Shown one piece after another: positions 11,390-21,793 of a DNA stretch of 64,000 bases. Position 1 is the stretch's first letter, and each line of letters starts with the position of its first letter. Location of the stretch: assembly GCA_038030265.1 (NCBI GenBank), contig CM075937.1, positions 47,410,198 to 47,474,197 of the forward strand. Direction: 5' to 3'. The DNA comes from Corythucha ciliata (taxonomy: Eukaryota > Arthropoda > Insecta > Hemiptera > Tingidae). A program made the translations under genes and the position numbers. Under the pieces are notes generated by a model. The model saw nothing but the letters and a program-made list of their open reading frames with translations. It ran no database searches and was not told the origin of the DNA.

Positions 11390-11960
11390 CCCCAGGGCAC
11401 CGGCCGATAAGGCCTCGGCGCTTACGGCATGCAGGGCTCTGCCGGCGGTGGACTTATATTACCCTGGCTTCTAGCAGGACCTTGAAGGGCTCACCCAGAA
11501 GTTTATATGAAGAACTCGGAGGGAGCTCAGAACGCCGCAGTCACCGGCTGCTCCGTCCATGGATACCACCGAGGTCAAACATGACATTGATGGGACCAGG
11601 AACATACCTGTGGAGGGCAGTTCTAAGAAGCATACCCGCCGAGGGGAGTTTTTAAAAAATCATACCCTCGGCGGGCCGTTCTAAAGAACAAATCCCGGCG
11701 CAGGGGCTTATCTCATCGAGTGCAACGCACTCGGCGCGTGCTACCTCGTCATCCTTGTCACTCTAGTGCTCAAGGGTCCAGTTAGCGATTATCTCTTATC
11801 GCTTCTAAGAAGCGACGACCTCTAACTTTATTAAGAGGAGAGAGCTATCTTCGCAGGATCAGCGTTTTCGGGCTTCACACGCCTGATATGTTCCGGCCAG
11901 CGAGACACTGGCTGAAAACCTCCTCAACCTCATACGGTGAGAGGTAGAGGTGATGTGTGA
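11390..11960 (+). pseudogene. Decayed 3' end of an I/R1-type non-LTR retrotransposon
   Basis: Frame-shifted remnants. Around 11865-11945 a piece reads RISVFGLHTPDMF and, one frame over, GETLAENLLNLIR followed by a stop. This aligns with the C-terminus of the LINE at 16385-19049 (LSIFGADQLEG...GETLAEDLLNLVR). Upstream sequence is GC-rich with the same base character. A short inverted repeat ('cccgccgagggg' / 'ccctcggcggg', about 11626-11679) interrupts it. Boundaries uncertain. Confidence 0.5.
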
Positions 11961-12181
11961 TTTCACTGTCGGTGATTTTGTCACTGTGACTACTCCGTCA
12001 CTGTTGGCTCCGGTGACGACCAATTAAAGGTCCGTGAGATTAAATGAAAAGTAGGCAAGAACGTTTGAGAACAACGAGAAGGTTTTTTGGTTTATTTAAG
12101 AAACAAGAAAAGAGGGAGGAAACTTGTGTTTAAAGAATTAATAAACGAAGTCAACGTTATAGAATTGTCATCAACACCCCC
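11961..12181 (-). repeat. Probable 3' LTR of the minus-strand copia remnant
   Basis: Read on the minus strand, the stop codon of the copia RNase H is followed by 'attgaagggggggggggg', a polypurine tract, and then TGTTGATGACAATTC, the expected LTR start (plus-strand position about 12175). The far end of the LTR is not defined, and the limit at 11961 is a guess. Confidence 0.4.
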
Positions 12182-12194
12182 CCCCCCTTCAATT

Positions 12195-12885
12195 CTACGT
12201 GGTGGTCCATGATGCATCCAGGAGACCGAGTGAGTTACGTAATTTCACAAATTTCGTGTGACCCAATCCTTTAGTCAGAAGATCGGCAATTTGCTCTTCG
12301 GTTGACACGTATCGAAGTTGAATGATATTTTCTTCTATAAGGTCCTTCAGGAAATGGAAACGGACGTCAATGTGTTTTGACCGTTTAGTTTCCAACGTGT
12401 TCGCCATTCTGTTTGTTGACAAATTATCTTCATAAATAATAACAGGTGTCACTGGTCCGTGTAACATTTCTGCCATAAGTCTGGAAAGAAAAATGCATTT
12501 AGTAGCAGTTGTTGCAAGCGCTACAAACTCTGCCGAACAGCTCGAAAGAGTGACTAAGAGTGGTTGTTTTTGGGTCCTCCAAGCTACAGTGTTCCCGAAA
12601 GCCTTGAAAATGTAGCCCGACACGCTTCTTCTGTCCTCGACATTATTAGAAAAGTCGGCATCTGCGTAACCAATTAGTGACTCACAGTTACTCTTGACAT
12701 ACTTCAGTCGAAGATCTTTTGTGCCATGAAGATATCTCAGCACTTGCTTCAGATAAGACCAATGTCGTTTGTCATAAGCATTCTGGAACCTACTAAAATA
12801 TGAAACAGCAAAACATATATCGGGGCGGGTTCCCAGCATCAAATACATCAACCCTCCGACCAGTTCCTTATAAGGACAAGTCCCA
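12195..12885 (-). pseudogene. Ty1/copia RNase H domain, 5'-truncated
   Basis: About 218 open codons on the minus strand, the C-terminal end of a copia polyprotein. LMYLMLGTRPDICFAVSYFS, then the RNase H Asp in IGYADADFSNNVEDRRSVSGY, SSCSAEFVALATTATKCIFLS, YEDNLSTNRMAN, and the conserved end KHIDVRFHFLKDLIEENIIQL...QIADLLTKGL. Upstream codons PYKELVGG (to about 12885) extend the match. Beyond that a minisatellite array replaces the rest of pol, so gag, protease, integrase and reverse transcriptase are gone. Confidence 0.88.
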
Positions 12886-12894
12886 GAGGATAAG

Positions 12895-13600
12895 CCATGG
12901 TCAATTTTGCCATTTTCAGGGCAGGAGCCACTTGTTCAGACATTTTTAGAGCTAGATTCGTCAGGTAATCCATTTCTAGAGCTCGTAAAGTGAATTTGGC
13001 AAAGGGTTCAAATATAGTAATTTTAGCCGTTTTAAAGACACGAATCGTCAGTTTTGTCATTTTCAGGGCTCAAATACCTAGTCCATTAAGCCAAGGCCAT
13101 GAAGTTTGACCATTCCTGGTGCGCAAATTGTTGATTTTGCCATTTTCAGGCAAGGAGTCATCTTTTTAGGCATTTCCAGGGCACGTGAAATCATTTTGGC
13201 CGTTTTCAGGGCTTGATTAGTCCGTCAAGCCAAAAGCTCGCATTATGTGGTCATATTTGGCTCAAGAATGGCCAGTCTGATCAATTTTAGCGTGCGAATG
13301 GTCGATTTTGCTTTTTTCGGGCGGTAATCATGTTCTTTTTTAGGCATTTTCAGAAGTTCACCAGTCGCCACCAATTTTTAGGGCGCGTGAAGTCCAGTTT
13401 TAATCATTTTCAAAACGCGAATCGACAGTTTTGTATTTTTGAGCGTGAGATTTGTTACTTTAGCCGTTTTTATAGAGCAAATAGCTTGTTTTAACTATTT
13501 TTAGGCAGTGAAAAGGCTGTCAAACTAGTTTTAGTAGAGCGAACCACACCATTTCTCTAGCACCTCTTTTGTGCAAATACTAAATCCGCGTCTGTCGGCG
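12895..13600 (+). repeat. Second array of the 'ggtcagttttgccattttcaggg' minisatellite
   Basis: Units of about 30-45 bases built from 'gtcagttttgtcattttcag' and 'ggcgcgaatggtcgatt' (for example 13030-13070, 13125-13150, 13260-13320). It abuts the truncated end of the copia remnant on the left and a gypsy remnant on the right. Confidence 0.6.
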
Positions 13601-13639
13601 AAAATGATATTCTAGGACGCAAAAATTGGATGGATTGCC

Positions 13640-14053
13640 TTGCTCTGTGGTTAAATTAAATGTCAATGGTCAGAAGGTAGATTTTAAAACGGATTCGGGA
13701 GCAGATGTATACATTTCATGGGAAGGCGAATCCGGGTGCAGACAACTAATAAAACTCTTTATGGCCCAGGGCACACTAAACTAGATGTTAGTGGTGTCTG
13801 TTAAGTGAATATTACGTTTAAGAAAAAGCAGCTCTTCGAAGATATTTATGTAATTTCAGACCAAAACACTCCTCTCTTGAGTCGAGGCGCACTGTTACAT
13901 CTAGGGCTTCTCTCTTTCAACGTTAAGCTTGTGGACAGTGAACGCAGGTTGAAAACTGTCTTGTTTGTAAACAACATAGGAACGCCAGAAAAGAACCTTT
14001 ACTTCCTTCCCAGTTACCAAAACAGCCGTGGTGTTCTCTTGGCGCAGATCTTT
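13640..14053 (+). pseudogene. Gypsy aspartic protease fragment
   Basis: 13640-13720 reads PCSVVKLNVNGQKVDFKTDS then GADVYIS: the retropepsin active site D(S/T)GA. After a frame break and an in-frame stop near 13802 the sequence continues ITFKKKQLFEDIYVISDQNT, LLSRGALLHLGLLSF, resembling the second half of gypsy proteases (the ILG/LLGR-like block). It ends where reverse transcriptase should begin. Confidence 0.7.
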
Positions 14054-14059
14054 TCAAGT

Positions 14060-14810
14060 GCAATGATAAGTGGTACCTGGTCGTACAAGACTATTATTCA
14101 CGATTCATAGAGCTTGTGTGATTGGAATAGTTAAATTCGCACGCAGTGATTACAAAACTGATGAATGTGTTTGCTAGACACAGGATCCCTCTTGAAGTTC
14201 GCTCTGACGGAGGCACCCAGTTCACTTCTGAAGAATTTAAACAATTCGCAAAAGATTATGGGTTCAGACCAGTTACTAGTAGCCCGAAATTTCCACAATC
14301 AAATGGTGAGGCAGAGAACACGGTAGCCATTGCTGAGGATTTTACTCAAGAACTCGGACCCGAATCTTGGTTTACTTGCTTATAGGACTACTAAGTTAGA
14401 ATCCGGCCTTTCCCCGGCTGAATTAAGGACTACCTTGCCGTCTATCAAAAATTACGAGCATGTCAGTCACGAGAAACTTCAGCGCTTCAAAGAAGGAGAC
14501 AGTCACATCCTCGAGAGGTCGAAAAGGAGTGAAGGAGCTAAAACAGCTGGACGTCGGAGATACCGTTTGGGTGAGAGATGTCGGGAAAAGAGGAAAGGTC
14601 CACGAGAAACTGCAATACCCTCGATCATATTTAGTCTCATTGGACAATGGAACAAAACTTCGAAGAAATCGTTGGCATCTTGTAGCATTGCCAAAGTCGA
14701 GGGCGATTGAAGAAAGAAGTGTTACGACTGGAGAGCGAGATCAACTATGGCAGACGGTGAAAAGAAGAAGTTCACGAAACAGACGTCCTACGGAAAGATT
14801 TTGCTAACTA
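14060..14810 (+). pseudogene. Gypsy integrase fragment
   Basis: DKWYLVVQDYYSRFIEL (about 14069-14118) holds the first catalytic Asp; a stop follows. 14146-14385 holds RHRIPLEVRSDGGTQF (second Asp, canonical position) and FPQSNGEAENTV (Glu). After another frame shift the tail continues LLAYRTTKLESGLSPAELR and a basic C-terminus with DVGDTVWVRD, the usual 3' motif of gypsy pol. Several frame breaks make it non-functional. Confidence 0.8.
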
Positions 14811-15146
14811 GCCTCTCCAAGAAAGGGAGATGTGGTGTTAGGCAGTTGCAAGGAAACAAAACAATATGATTTTAAAATAAAAATAAATCACTGGATGTTC
14901 TGAAACTGAGACAAGCGGTTCATCTCTTTTAGCATAGCTAGCTTAGTAATATCATTTCACAAACCATATCGTATGCCCACCGACTTGGGTTGCATTTGGG
15001 TTCACTTAGCTCGGGATCAATTTGAATGAATTTCAGACGAATATTCACTCCAAAATTGTCAATTTCTCAACGAAGCAATTCATTTGGGATTATTATAACG
15101 TCCTTTCGGCATTTCAAAGCGCCACAAGTTCCGTTTAAAGGTTTTA

Positions 15147-15290
15147 GGCCCGGCGCACACTAGGAGAAAAAAGACGCCGACGCGCGCGTCAGCGTCCGAC
15201 TCGTGCAGTGAAAACACATAGAACTCTATGGGGCCTTTCACATTGGACGCTTACGCGAGAGTCGTCTCTTCTCCTAGTGTGTGCCGGGCC
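15147..15290. mobile_element. PIF/Harbinger-type MITE (144 bp)
   Basis: Starts GGCCCGGCGCACACTAGGAG and ends with the inverted counterpart CTCCTAGTGTGTGCCGGGCC; the similarity continues inward with small differences. Flanked by TTA on both sides (15144-15146, 15291-15293), the target duplication of PIF/Harbinger transposons. No coding capacity. Confidence 0.85.
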
Positions 15291-15296
15291 TTAAGC

Positions 15297-15530
15297 GGTC
15301 CATACACGCACAATAAATATTGAGCAAACTAGGGGTTGTACCCCTAGTAGCAATGAAATATGTTTGAAATATTTCTAGTAGATAATATTTCAAACACATG
15401 ACAGAAAAGGTGTTATTGGCCGCTTTTTCATGGATTTCGCATTGTTTCGGACAATTTTTCAACACGTGTTTGACATTATGTTATGACGTATTTTCATCAT
15501 GATGTAGTAATGTTGTCAACATCATTACAG
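15297..15530 (+). mobile_element. Left arm of a large inverted-repeat element
   Basis: Begins GGTCCATACACGCACAAT and includes 'ccctagtagcaa' and 'tttcaaacacatgacagaaa'. The reverse complement of 19140-19762 carries the same order of motifs: 'ggtccatagacgtacaat', 'ccctagtagcaa', 'tttcaaacacgtgatagaaa', then 'acattatgtgatgacatatt'. The right arm holds an extra ~90 bases near its tip. The interior contains a MITE and a LINE, both later arrivals. No transposase seen; class not determined. Confidence 0.6.
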
Positions 15531-15652
15531 ATTCATGTTAAAAACGTGTTCTCGCCCACGACACTAACACGTGTTAGTCATATTTCATACTGATGTCAGT
15601 CATCTATCGAACGAAAGCATCAGACGCTCGCGTTCATCGGCTATTGGAGTAA

Positions 15653-15880
15653 GACCGTTTTCACACTTGAGAATCCGGTATCCGATTCCCGTATCGAGGA
15701 TACTAAAAAATTAAAAATACACTACAGTCAAGGCGCTCCTTCACACTTAGATCCCGGAATAGCATACTTTTAGTATCCGATTCTGGAATCTCAAGTGTGA
15801 ATGAGCGCGTTTGCCGTACTGAATTTTTAGTATCCTGGATACGGGAATCGGATACTGGAATCTCAAGTGTGAAAGCGCCC
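15653..15880. mobile_element. MITE with 'ttcacacttgagattcc' terminal inverted repeats
   Basis: Left end 'gaccgttttcacacttgaga' and right end (reverse complement) 'gggcgctttcacacttgaga' pair over at least 40 bases, including 'gtatccgattcccgtatc'. A further internal inverted copy of the same motif lies near 15745-15815. Flanks read taa on the left and tta on the right, so a PIF/Harbinger duplication is suggested but not exact. Confidence 0.75.
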
Positions 15881-15889
15881 TTAGTGCTC

Positions 15890-16374
15890 TAACTTCATAG
15901 CCACTGACGCGTGCGTTTGACACTTCATAGGAATCAAATTTATTTGGAATAGATAGACATCATATATTAAAACACAAAGTAGTTATTACAAAGAAATTCT
16001 AATGAAGTTAGAACCCAAAATAAGTCTTGTTCATGGCCTCTACACGCATCAGCATTTTGTAGCTTCAGGTTTAGCAATAAAACCCTATATGTTATTCCCA
16101 ACCTAAGAAAGGCACGCTTTTGAAACGTCAATTATTATTTCTTTTCTCCTTGTCGACAATTTTTGTTGTGAAATCTGTAAATTAACTCAATAAGAAGGAC
16201 GCCATAATATCGTTTTTGTTGCACCTTACTAACAATCAAATTGGGCAGCCTAGACGTGTTGAACCACAATTTCGTTCTTTAGCGTCAGTTATCATCATGT
16301 GTCTCCAACAAGAAGAGGTAGGTTAGAAGGCTGATGCTTTCAACGTCCACAGCGAAAGGGCTTGGGACTAAATA
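15890..16374. other. Gene-free interior of the inverted-repeat element
   Basis: AT-rich sequence between the MITE and the LINE insertion. No open frame with recognisable features. Belongs to whatever element is bounded by the arms at 15297 and 19762, or to the host site. Confidence 0.4.
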
Positions 16375-16384
16375 TTCATGGGAA

Positions 16385-18955
16385 GAGGGCGTCCTGGAGG
16401 GGATTCTGTGAGGAGGCTGAAAATACCTCCTCGGTGGCTCGCCTTCAGCGCCTTCTCTCCAAGGACCCGCTGAATCCCGTTGGCACACTGATGAAAGTGG
16501 ACGGTAGTTACATCACGACGGCGTCGGAAACGTTGACGACCCTGATGGGGGTGCACTTTCCGGGGGCCGTGGGCGTTGTATCGTCCATTCCACCCGTGGA
16601 GCCCTCGCGAAGGAGGGCGACAAGGGTGGACTGGCATGTGGCTAGGGAGGTGGTCACATTGGGAAGGGTACAATGGGCCATTGGCTCGTTTTCTCCCTTC
16701 AAAGCTCATGGACCGGACGGCATAATCTCCAAACACCTGCAGGAGGGGGGCCAGAGGTTGCCAGACGACTGTGCTGCATCTTCAGGGCTTGCCTGGCAAT
16801 GGGCAGAATCCCTGAGGTGTGGCGGAAAGCACGGGTTGTGTTTATTCCTAAGCCGGGGCGCCCGTCATATGCACTGGCTAAGGCGTACCGACCCATATGT
16901 CTAACGTCTTTCGTTTTGAAGACGTTGGAAAAACTGGTGGATAGGCATATCTGGGAAAGCTGCCTCCCTTCGAGGCCACTACACCCAGGTCAATTTGCCT
17001 ACCAACAGGGAAAGTCCTGCGAAACGGCACTACACCAGCTGGTTGCTAGGCTGGAGGATACTCTAGAGCACAAGGAACTAGCGGTGGGAATCTTCCTGGA
17101 CATAGAGGGTGCCTTTGACAATACCTCTATATCCTCGGTTATTGAAGCTGCAGGACGGCATGGCATCTGCGACACCATTAGTAGGTGGTTGAGGGTGCTG
17201 CTTGAAAGCAGAACAGTTACCGCCACGCTCCTTGGGGAATCCCTGGAGGTGGCTGTAAAGAAGGGATGAGGGGGGTTTTGTCACCCCGAATGTGGGGCAT
17301 GGTGCGGCTGGCTGATAATGGGTTCTATGTCCAGGGATACGCGGACGACATTGTCGTCGTCATTAGAGGGCGACATGTCGGGGTGGTGTCGGACTTGACT
17401 CAGTCAGCATTGAATATAGTGAAGGACTGGTGTGGGAAGGAAGGGCTGAATGTAAACCCTGACAAGACCAACCTAGTGGCCTTCACTAGAAAGAGGAATT
17501 TGGGGGACTTTAAAGAACCCCTGTTCTACGATACCAGGCTATCTCTTCGGAGGGAAGTGAAGTATCTGGGGGTAACCCTGGACTCCACGCTCACCTGGAA
17601 CAAGCACCTGGGCAGGGTTGCCGACAGGGGTAAAATGCTGCTTATGAGGACGAAAAATGCCTGCGGCAAAACGTGGGGACTGAGGCAGCAAATGGTCTTA
17701 AGGCTATATACGGCGATAGTCAGACCCGCACTGACATATTGCTCAGTGGTCTGGTGGCACAAAGCGGAACAAGTGGGGGCCAGAAATACCCTCACTAGTG
17801 TTCAGAGACTGGCGTGCCTAATGTTCACTGGGGCTATGCACTCCACTCCTACTGCAACGATGGAGATACTGACGGGACTCCCTTCCGTTGACATCTTCAT
17901 CAAGGGGGCGGCGGCAATGTCGGCCCTAAGGCATAAATGGGGTGGTTTATGGAGGGGTGGGAACCTTAATTCTAGGAGGACCCACACTGGGATCCTGGAC
18001 ACGGTTCGGGACCCAGTGCTGGGCATGATGCCGGACATCATGCCCAAAACCCTCGGTGAACGCTGTCCCTTCTCCGTCCGCCTTGGGTACGGTGAGGGGC
18101 AGGCAGTGAAAAGAAATCACGAGGAGCGATTGTGGTTTACAGACGGCTCTAAAACGAATAACGGGACTGGTGCGGGGGTGTACGGGGTGGAACCCGAATG
18201 GAGGCTGTCTACACCTCTGGGGGTATACACCTCGGTATTCCAAGCCGAAGTCCACGCAATCAAGGCCTGTGCTGCTGAGAATATACGTAGGGACGTTCAA
18301 ATGCCCATATACGTATCCTCGGATAGCCAGGCTGCCATTAAGGCACTAACGGCTCCGATAGTGAGCTCCGGGCTTGTATGGGACTGCCGCCAAAGCCTTA
18401 GTCTGCTGGCCCAGGATAACAAGGTAAGCCTTGAATGGGTACCGGGACACAAGGGTATCTACGGGAACGAGCAGGCGGACTCCTTGCCCAGGGAGGGCTC
18501 GAATGGAGACTTCACTGGCCCGGAGCCGGCGCTCGGCGTCCCGCCATCGACCTTCAGGATGGCGATAGCCAAGTGGGTTAATGCCTAGGCGGCTATTCGC
18601 TGGCAGAGACTGGAGGGACATCAGCAGAGTAAGCGCATGGTCGTCCAGGAGGCTTACGAGCAAATTGCTCCGACTTAGCCGGAGAGACCTTAGAACGGTG
18701 GTAGGTCTTATTACGGGATTCTGCCAGCTCCGTTATCATCTACACCGCATCGGGGTAACCACGGAGTCCCCGATGTGCAGACTGTGTGGGGAAGAAGACG
18801 AGACCGCCCATCACATCGTGTTCGAATGTGAGGCGCTCGCGGGCCGCCGGCTTAGCATCTTCGGGGCCGACCAACTCGAGGGTGCTCCGACCGGCGAAAC
18901 TCTAGCCGAGGACCTCCTAAACCTCGTCAGAGGGAAGGGAATCCTGGACTAGATC
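16385..18955 (+). pseudogene. LINE ORF2: reverse transcriptase, RNase H, C-terminal zinc motif
   Basis: Domains in order: reverse transcriptase from about 16640 (FSPFKAHGPDGI; YRPICLTSFVLKTLEKLVD; GIFLDIEGAFDN with a catalytic Asp; GYADDIVVV at about 17335 with the catalytic pair), connection region (SLRREVKYLGVTLDSTLTW; LTYCSVVWWHKAEQ), RNase H at about 18130-18500 (LWFTDGSKTNNGTGAGVYG; FQAEVHAIKACA; VSSDSQAAIKAL; WVPGHKGIYGNEQAD), and a CCHC-type finger CRLCGEEDETAHHIVFEC at about 18775. Lesions: one G missing from the run at 16743-16750; a small deletion at about 17262-17272 in the GCPQGGVLSP motif, and residues missing before LADNGF; an in-frame TAG at 18586; a frame shift near 18645. The endonuclease and ORF1 are absent through truncation. 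RNase H plus finger fits the I/R1/Jockey group; exact clade not settled. Confidence 0.9.
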
Positions 18956-19049
18956 CACAGACCCAGGGGGGGCACAATAATCCACTTAGGATTCCGGGGG
19001 GGGGGGCAACCCTCCTACCCGTGGGTGCTGTTTCAAAAAAAAAAAAAAA
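16385..19049 (+). mobile_element. 5'-truncated non-LTR retrotransposon (I/R1-like, with RNase H) and poly-A tail
   Basis: Flanked by direct repeats 'ttcatgggaa' (16375-16384 and 19050-19059), with a run of A's (about 19035-19049) just before the right copy: the signature of target-primed reverse transcription. Only the 3' half is present, from just upstream of reverse transcriptase to the end, so the copy was born truncated. Base composition is strikingly GC-rich against the AT-rich surroundings. The 3' untranslated part contains an 8-base G run near 19000. It landed inside an inverted-repeat element. Confidence 0.92.
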
Positions 19050-19139
19050 TTCATGGGAATTTGAACCGATTTGAACTCATTTTAACTTTCAGGAAAAAAA
19101 CAACTTATGTATGTTCCTCAATATGGTAACCGGATTTAT

Positions 19140-19762
19140 AATAATTTATTTGAGTTTTTTGAGCTATTAAACTCGATCTGACAAGTGAAGTCGAAGTTGT
19201 TCATGTCGAAAATATGTCATCACATAATGTTGGAAACGTTGGAAAGTTTTTCAGAACACTGCAAAAACCATGAAACCGCAGCAAATATAACACCTTTTCT
19301 ATCACGTGTTTGAAATACTCCTAATAACACTTTTTTATTTCTCAAAAATATGTTCAGCTCAATGAGTTTGACATGTGTTTGAAACGATACAGCCGCCACG
19401 AGAGTCCCATTGTGTTCAAAACACAAATTTCCACGTGTTCAATACGTTTTGGACAAGAGTTTTTGAAATATGTTGGTCAGTTGTGTTGGAAATGTGTCAG
19501 AAAGATAATTTCTGAAACATTTCAAGTTATTGGTATTTGAAATATTTCAGACAACTTTCAAGTGCAATCATTACTTTAGACACGTTGTTATGTATCCAAC
19601 ATATTTGAGAAATATGGGCTTGCTACTAGGGACAATAAAATTGAACGTTTGTGGGTTGTATTGATGGGTTGCACAATATAATGTACAAATCATTTTTATT
19701 CTGGAAACAAAATATTGCGCAATCTAGTTTGTGCAATAACATTGTACGTCTATGGACCCCTT
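19140..19762 (-). mobile_element. Right arm of the large inverted-repeat element
   Basis: Reverse complement of the left arm at 15297-15530, at roughly 70-75% judged by eye, longer because of internal extra sequence. Motifs 'tttcaaacacgtgatagaaa', 'cattatgtgatgacatat' and the tip 'ggtccatagacgtacaat' identify it. A mini-palindrome 'attgcgcaat' lies near the tip. Confidence 0.6.
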
Positions 19763-19854
19763 TATATCCTGCCGGATTTTCCTTTCCTGCTCATGCCTAG
19801 GACGACCAGTCACTTCATTGATCTTTCAGCAGGAAAATAATAGAACGGAACTCA

Positions 19855-20200
19855 TTTAATGGTTTTAAGCGGCCCATACACACACCTCCCGCGGGAAATT
19901 CGCAGGGATGGCTTGAATTTACATGTCAAAACAAGCGATTTTGAATAGAAAAATCCCTCCTTTTTCAAAAAAAACCTGTCATTTCTGCTTAAAAATCGCC
20001 AATTAATTAAACAAATGCTCATGAGTACTTTGGCTCTGGAGCCGAGCATTTCCACCCGTCTTCTCCGTAACCATATGATATAATTCAGAGAAGACGAGTC
20101 GACATACTCGGCTTCAGAGCGGAATTTTATGCAAATGGAAAACGGTATAAGGAACGAACTTCTCGGATTTCGCTTTCCGAAATCAAATTCCGTTGATTTT
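19855..20200. other. Gene-free stretch beginning with a transposon-tip-like sequence
   Basis: 'ttaagcggcccatacacaca' at 19865 resembles the tip 'ttaagcggtccatacacgca' of the inverted-repeat element at 15291, suggesting a related element whose other end was not found. The remainder is unremarkable. Confidence 0.35.
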
Positions 20201-20645
20201 TCTCGCCCAAAAGACATTTTCGTTGGTCTGCCTCACTAGAAAATCCTTTCCCGGATTTCGCCCACTAAAAAAAAAAAAAAATTATTGCTTCTTCTATAAA
20301 AACTACTTCTTCGTTTCCAATAACTCAAAACACAAAAAATAAAATATTAATCAAGTTGTAGGGCCTAACAACTGATAATATTAATACTCTTTGTTGCTGG
20401 TCAACCAATTTCACGGGGTGTCGTGATTAAAAGATATACCAATTTGCAGATTTTGCGCACTAAAAACCCATTTTTGCAGGTCTGACTCACACCCTACAGA
20501 AACCCCTTCTCGGGCTTTTGTCGCTAAAAACCCATTTTCGTTGTTCTGGCACAATTTCGCGGTTGTTTTGTTGCTAAAAAAAAAAAAAAAAAAAAAAAAT
20601 CGCGGCTGTTTGTTTCTGGAAAACTAACTTTTTGGGGTTGGCTCA
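20200..20645. repeat. Minisatellite of the 'ccaatttcgcggg...gctcact' type
   Basis: Units such as 'tttcgcccactaaaaa', 'ttttgcgcactaaaaaccc', 'tttcgcggttgttttgttgct' recur about every 30-45 bases, with long A runs (20267-20281, 20576-20600). Related arrays are at 50.85-51.4 and 63.0-63.5 kb. Confidence 0.5.
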
Positions 20646-20649
20646 CTAA

Positions 20650-20784
20650 TGGTGGATTTCACCACCGAGAGTTAAGGTTTGAGTTACGTTAATCCAGAAT
20701 TAACTGAAAAAAGGCGTCACTATTTATGTAAACAATGTTAGAGTTAGGTAACTCCAACCGAACTCCCGGTGGTGAAATTGGCCC
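20650..20784. mobile_element. MITE with 'atttcaccaccgggagtt' terminal repeats
   Basis: Left 'ggatttcaccaccgagagtt' matches the reverse complement of the right end 'ccaatttcaccaccgggagt'. Flanked on both sides by TAA (20647-20649, 20785-20787), compatible with a PIF/Harbinger-type 3-bp duplication. No coding sequence. Confidence 0.75.
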
Positions 20785-20789
20785 TAAAA

Positions 20790-20985
20790 AAATTAAATAT
20801 CTCGGATTTTTACTCGCTTTAACTCTAAAATTTCGCGGAAATTGTATGAAATCCTTATTTCGCGGGGATATAACTCGTTCAAAACCACAATTACGTGGTT
20901 TTAGCAAAGTAATGAAAATATCTTCATACACGATTCTGCGAAACGCAAGTCTTGTGGGATTTGCTCGCTGTAGAACCAATTTTGG
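20790..20985. repeat. Continuation of the 'aaatttcgcgg' minisatellite
   Basis: 'aaatttcgcggaaattgtat', 'tatttcgcggggatataact' and 'caattacgtggttttagcaa' continue the array that the MITE at 20650-20784 interrupts. Confidence 0.45.
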
Positions 20986-21059
20986 GGGCCGTAAGCTATG
21001 TCTCCACTTGTGCGCTTTCGACTTCCTCTTTCAATTCAACACGCCGTTTCAACTTTAAG

Positions 21060-21525
21060 CAATGCGCGCAATGTCTGAAACTCGCCGAGGCGAGTTATGA
21101 ATTGGAGATGAGTCGATAAGTGCTTATTCTCAATTAGCGTTTTTCACGCATTTTAGTCGACGATATGAGTTATGCTCGATTTTACCGCTTGATCACTCCA
21201 AGTGGCCGTTGGAAACCGTGAATTTTTATCAATTTTGGCTGAGAAAGTGCGCTTTTTCTTCATTTAAGCCGTGAATGAGCTCTTTCTTTATCTCGTTTTT
21301 AGCCGCAAAGTTGCCCCCCGGAAACAGCGAATATTCCTATTTTTCCATTTTATGGCTATGATTGAGCGCTATTCCTTAATTTAATCCGCGAATTCATATG
21401 GCTGGATTTTAGCCCCAAATCAGCGCATTTTCATGCGGAAGAGTCCACATTCTCAATTTTAGCCACCGGCTAGCGCTTTTTCTCAATTTTAACAATCATG
21501 GTTTATGTTATGGGTGGGGGGTGGG
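21060..21525 (-). repeat. ~29-bp minisatellite array, reverse orientation
   Basis: Reads 'tttttctcaattttagccg' and 'aatttaatccgcgaattc' repeatedly, the reverse complement of the GCTAAAATTGAGAAAAA theme. It ends near 21510 at a G-rich tract. No flanking 8-bp duplication identified. Confidence 0.65.
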
Positions 21526-21739
21526 GGTAATATACTAGAAAATATTTTGGGCTCGCCTCAAAAGCCTCGTCGGCCACTCCATAGTAATTTCCACTTTCAT
21601 CCAGGCCTCCTACCCACAAAATTTCAACTTTATCTATAATACCCCAATTTGGTGGACGAGTTCACTCGGTTTGCAAAGGTACCTTACAGGTCCATTGCTG
21701 ATGTTCCGCGTTCGCTCCCCCCCCCTCCCCCCGTAGTTT

Positions 21740-21793
21740 ATTCTACTGATTGCCGCCCGGAGCCGGGCCCTCATAGGTGTACGTCCGCCACTG
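21740..21793 (+). mobile_element. Orphan right end of a hAT-like element
   Basis: 'ccgggccctcataggtgtac' then 'gtccgccactg' matches the right terminus of the three minisatellite-bearing hAT-like elements (gggccccgataggtg...ccgccactg). The next eight bases, agcccctc, would be the target duplication, but a partner left end was not found. Confidence 0.55.

Larger units (their letters stand above)
13620..14960 (+). mobile_element. Internally deleted Ty3/gypsy retrotransposon
   Basis: Protease and integrase pieces are present in order, with reverse transcriptase and RNase H deleted between them. The last coding bases are followed by 'ccaagaaagggagatg', a polypurine tract, then TGTGGTGTTAGGCAG at 14831, a plausible 3' LTR start. 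LTR end not determined. Same broad group as the remnant at 4.6-6.4 kb, though not an obvious copy of it. Confidence 0.7.

Noticed and set aside
11203..11400. Minus-strand open frame with CPLCH motif
   Set aside because: Single short motif, no domain context, adjoining LINE-like debris.
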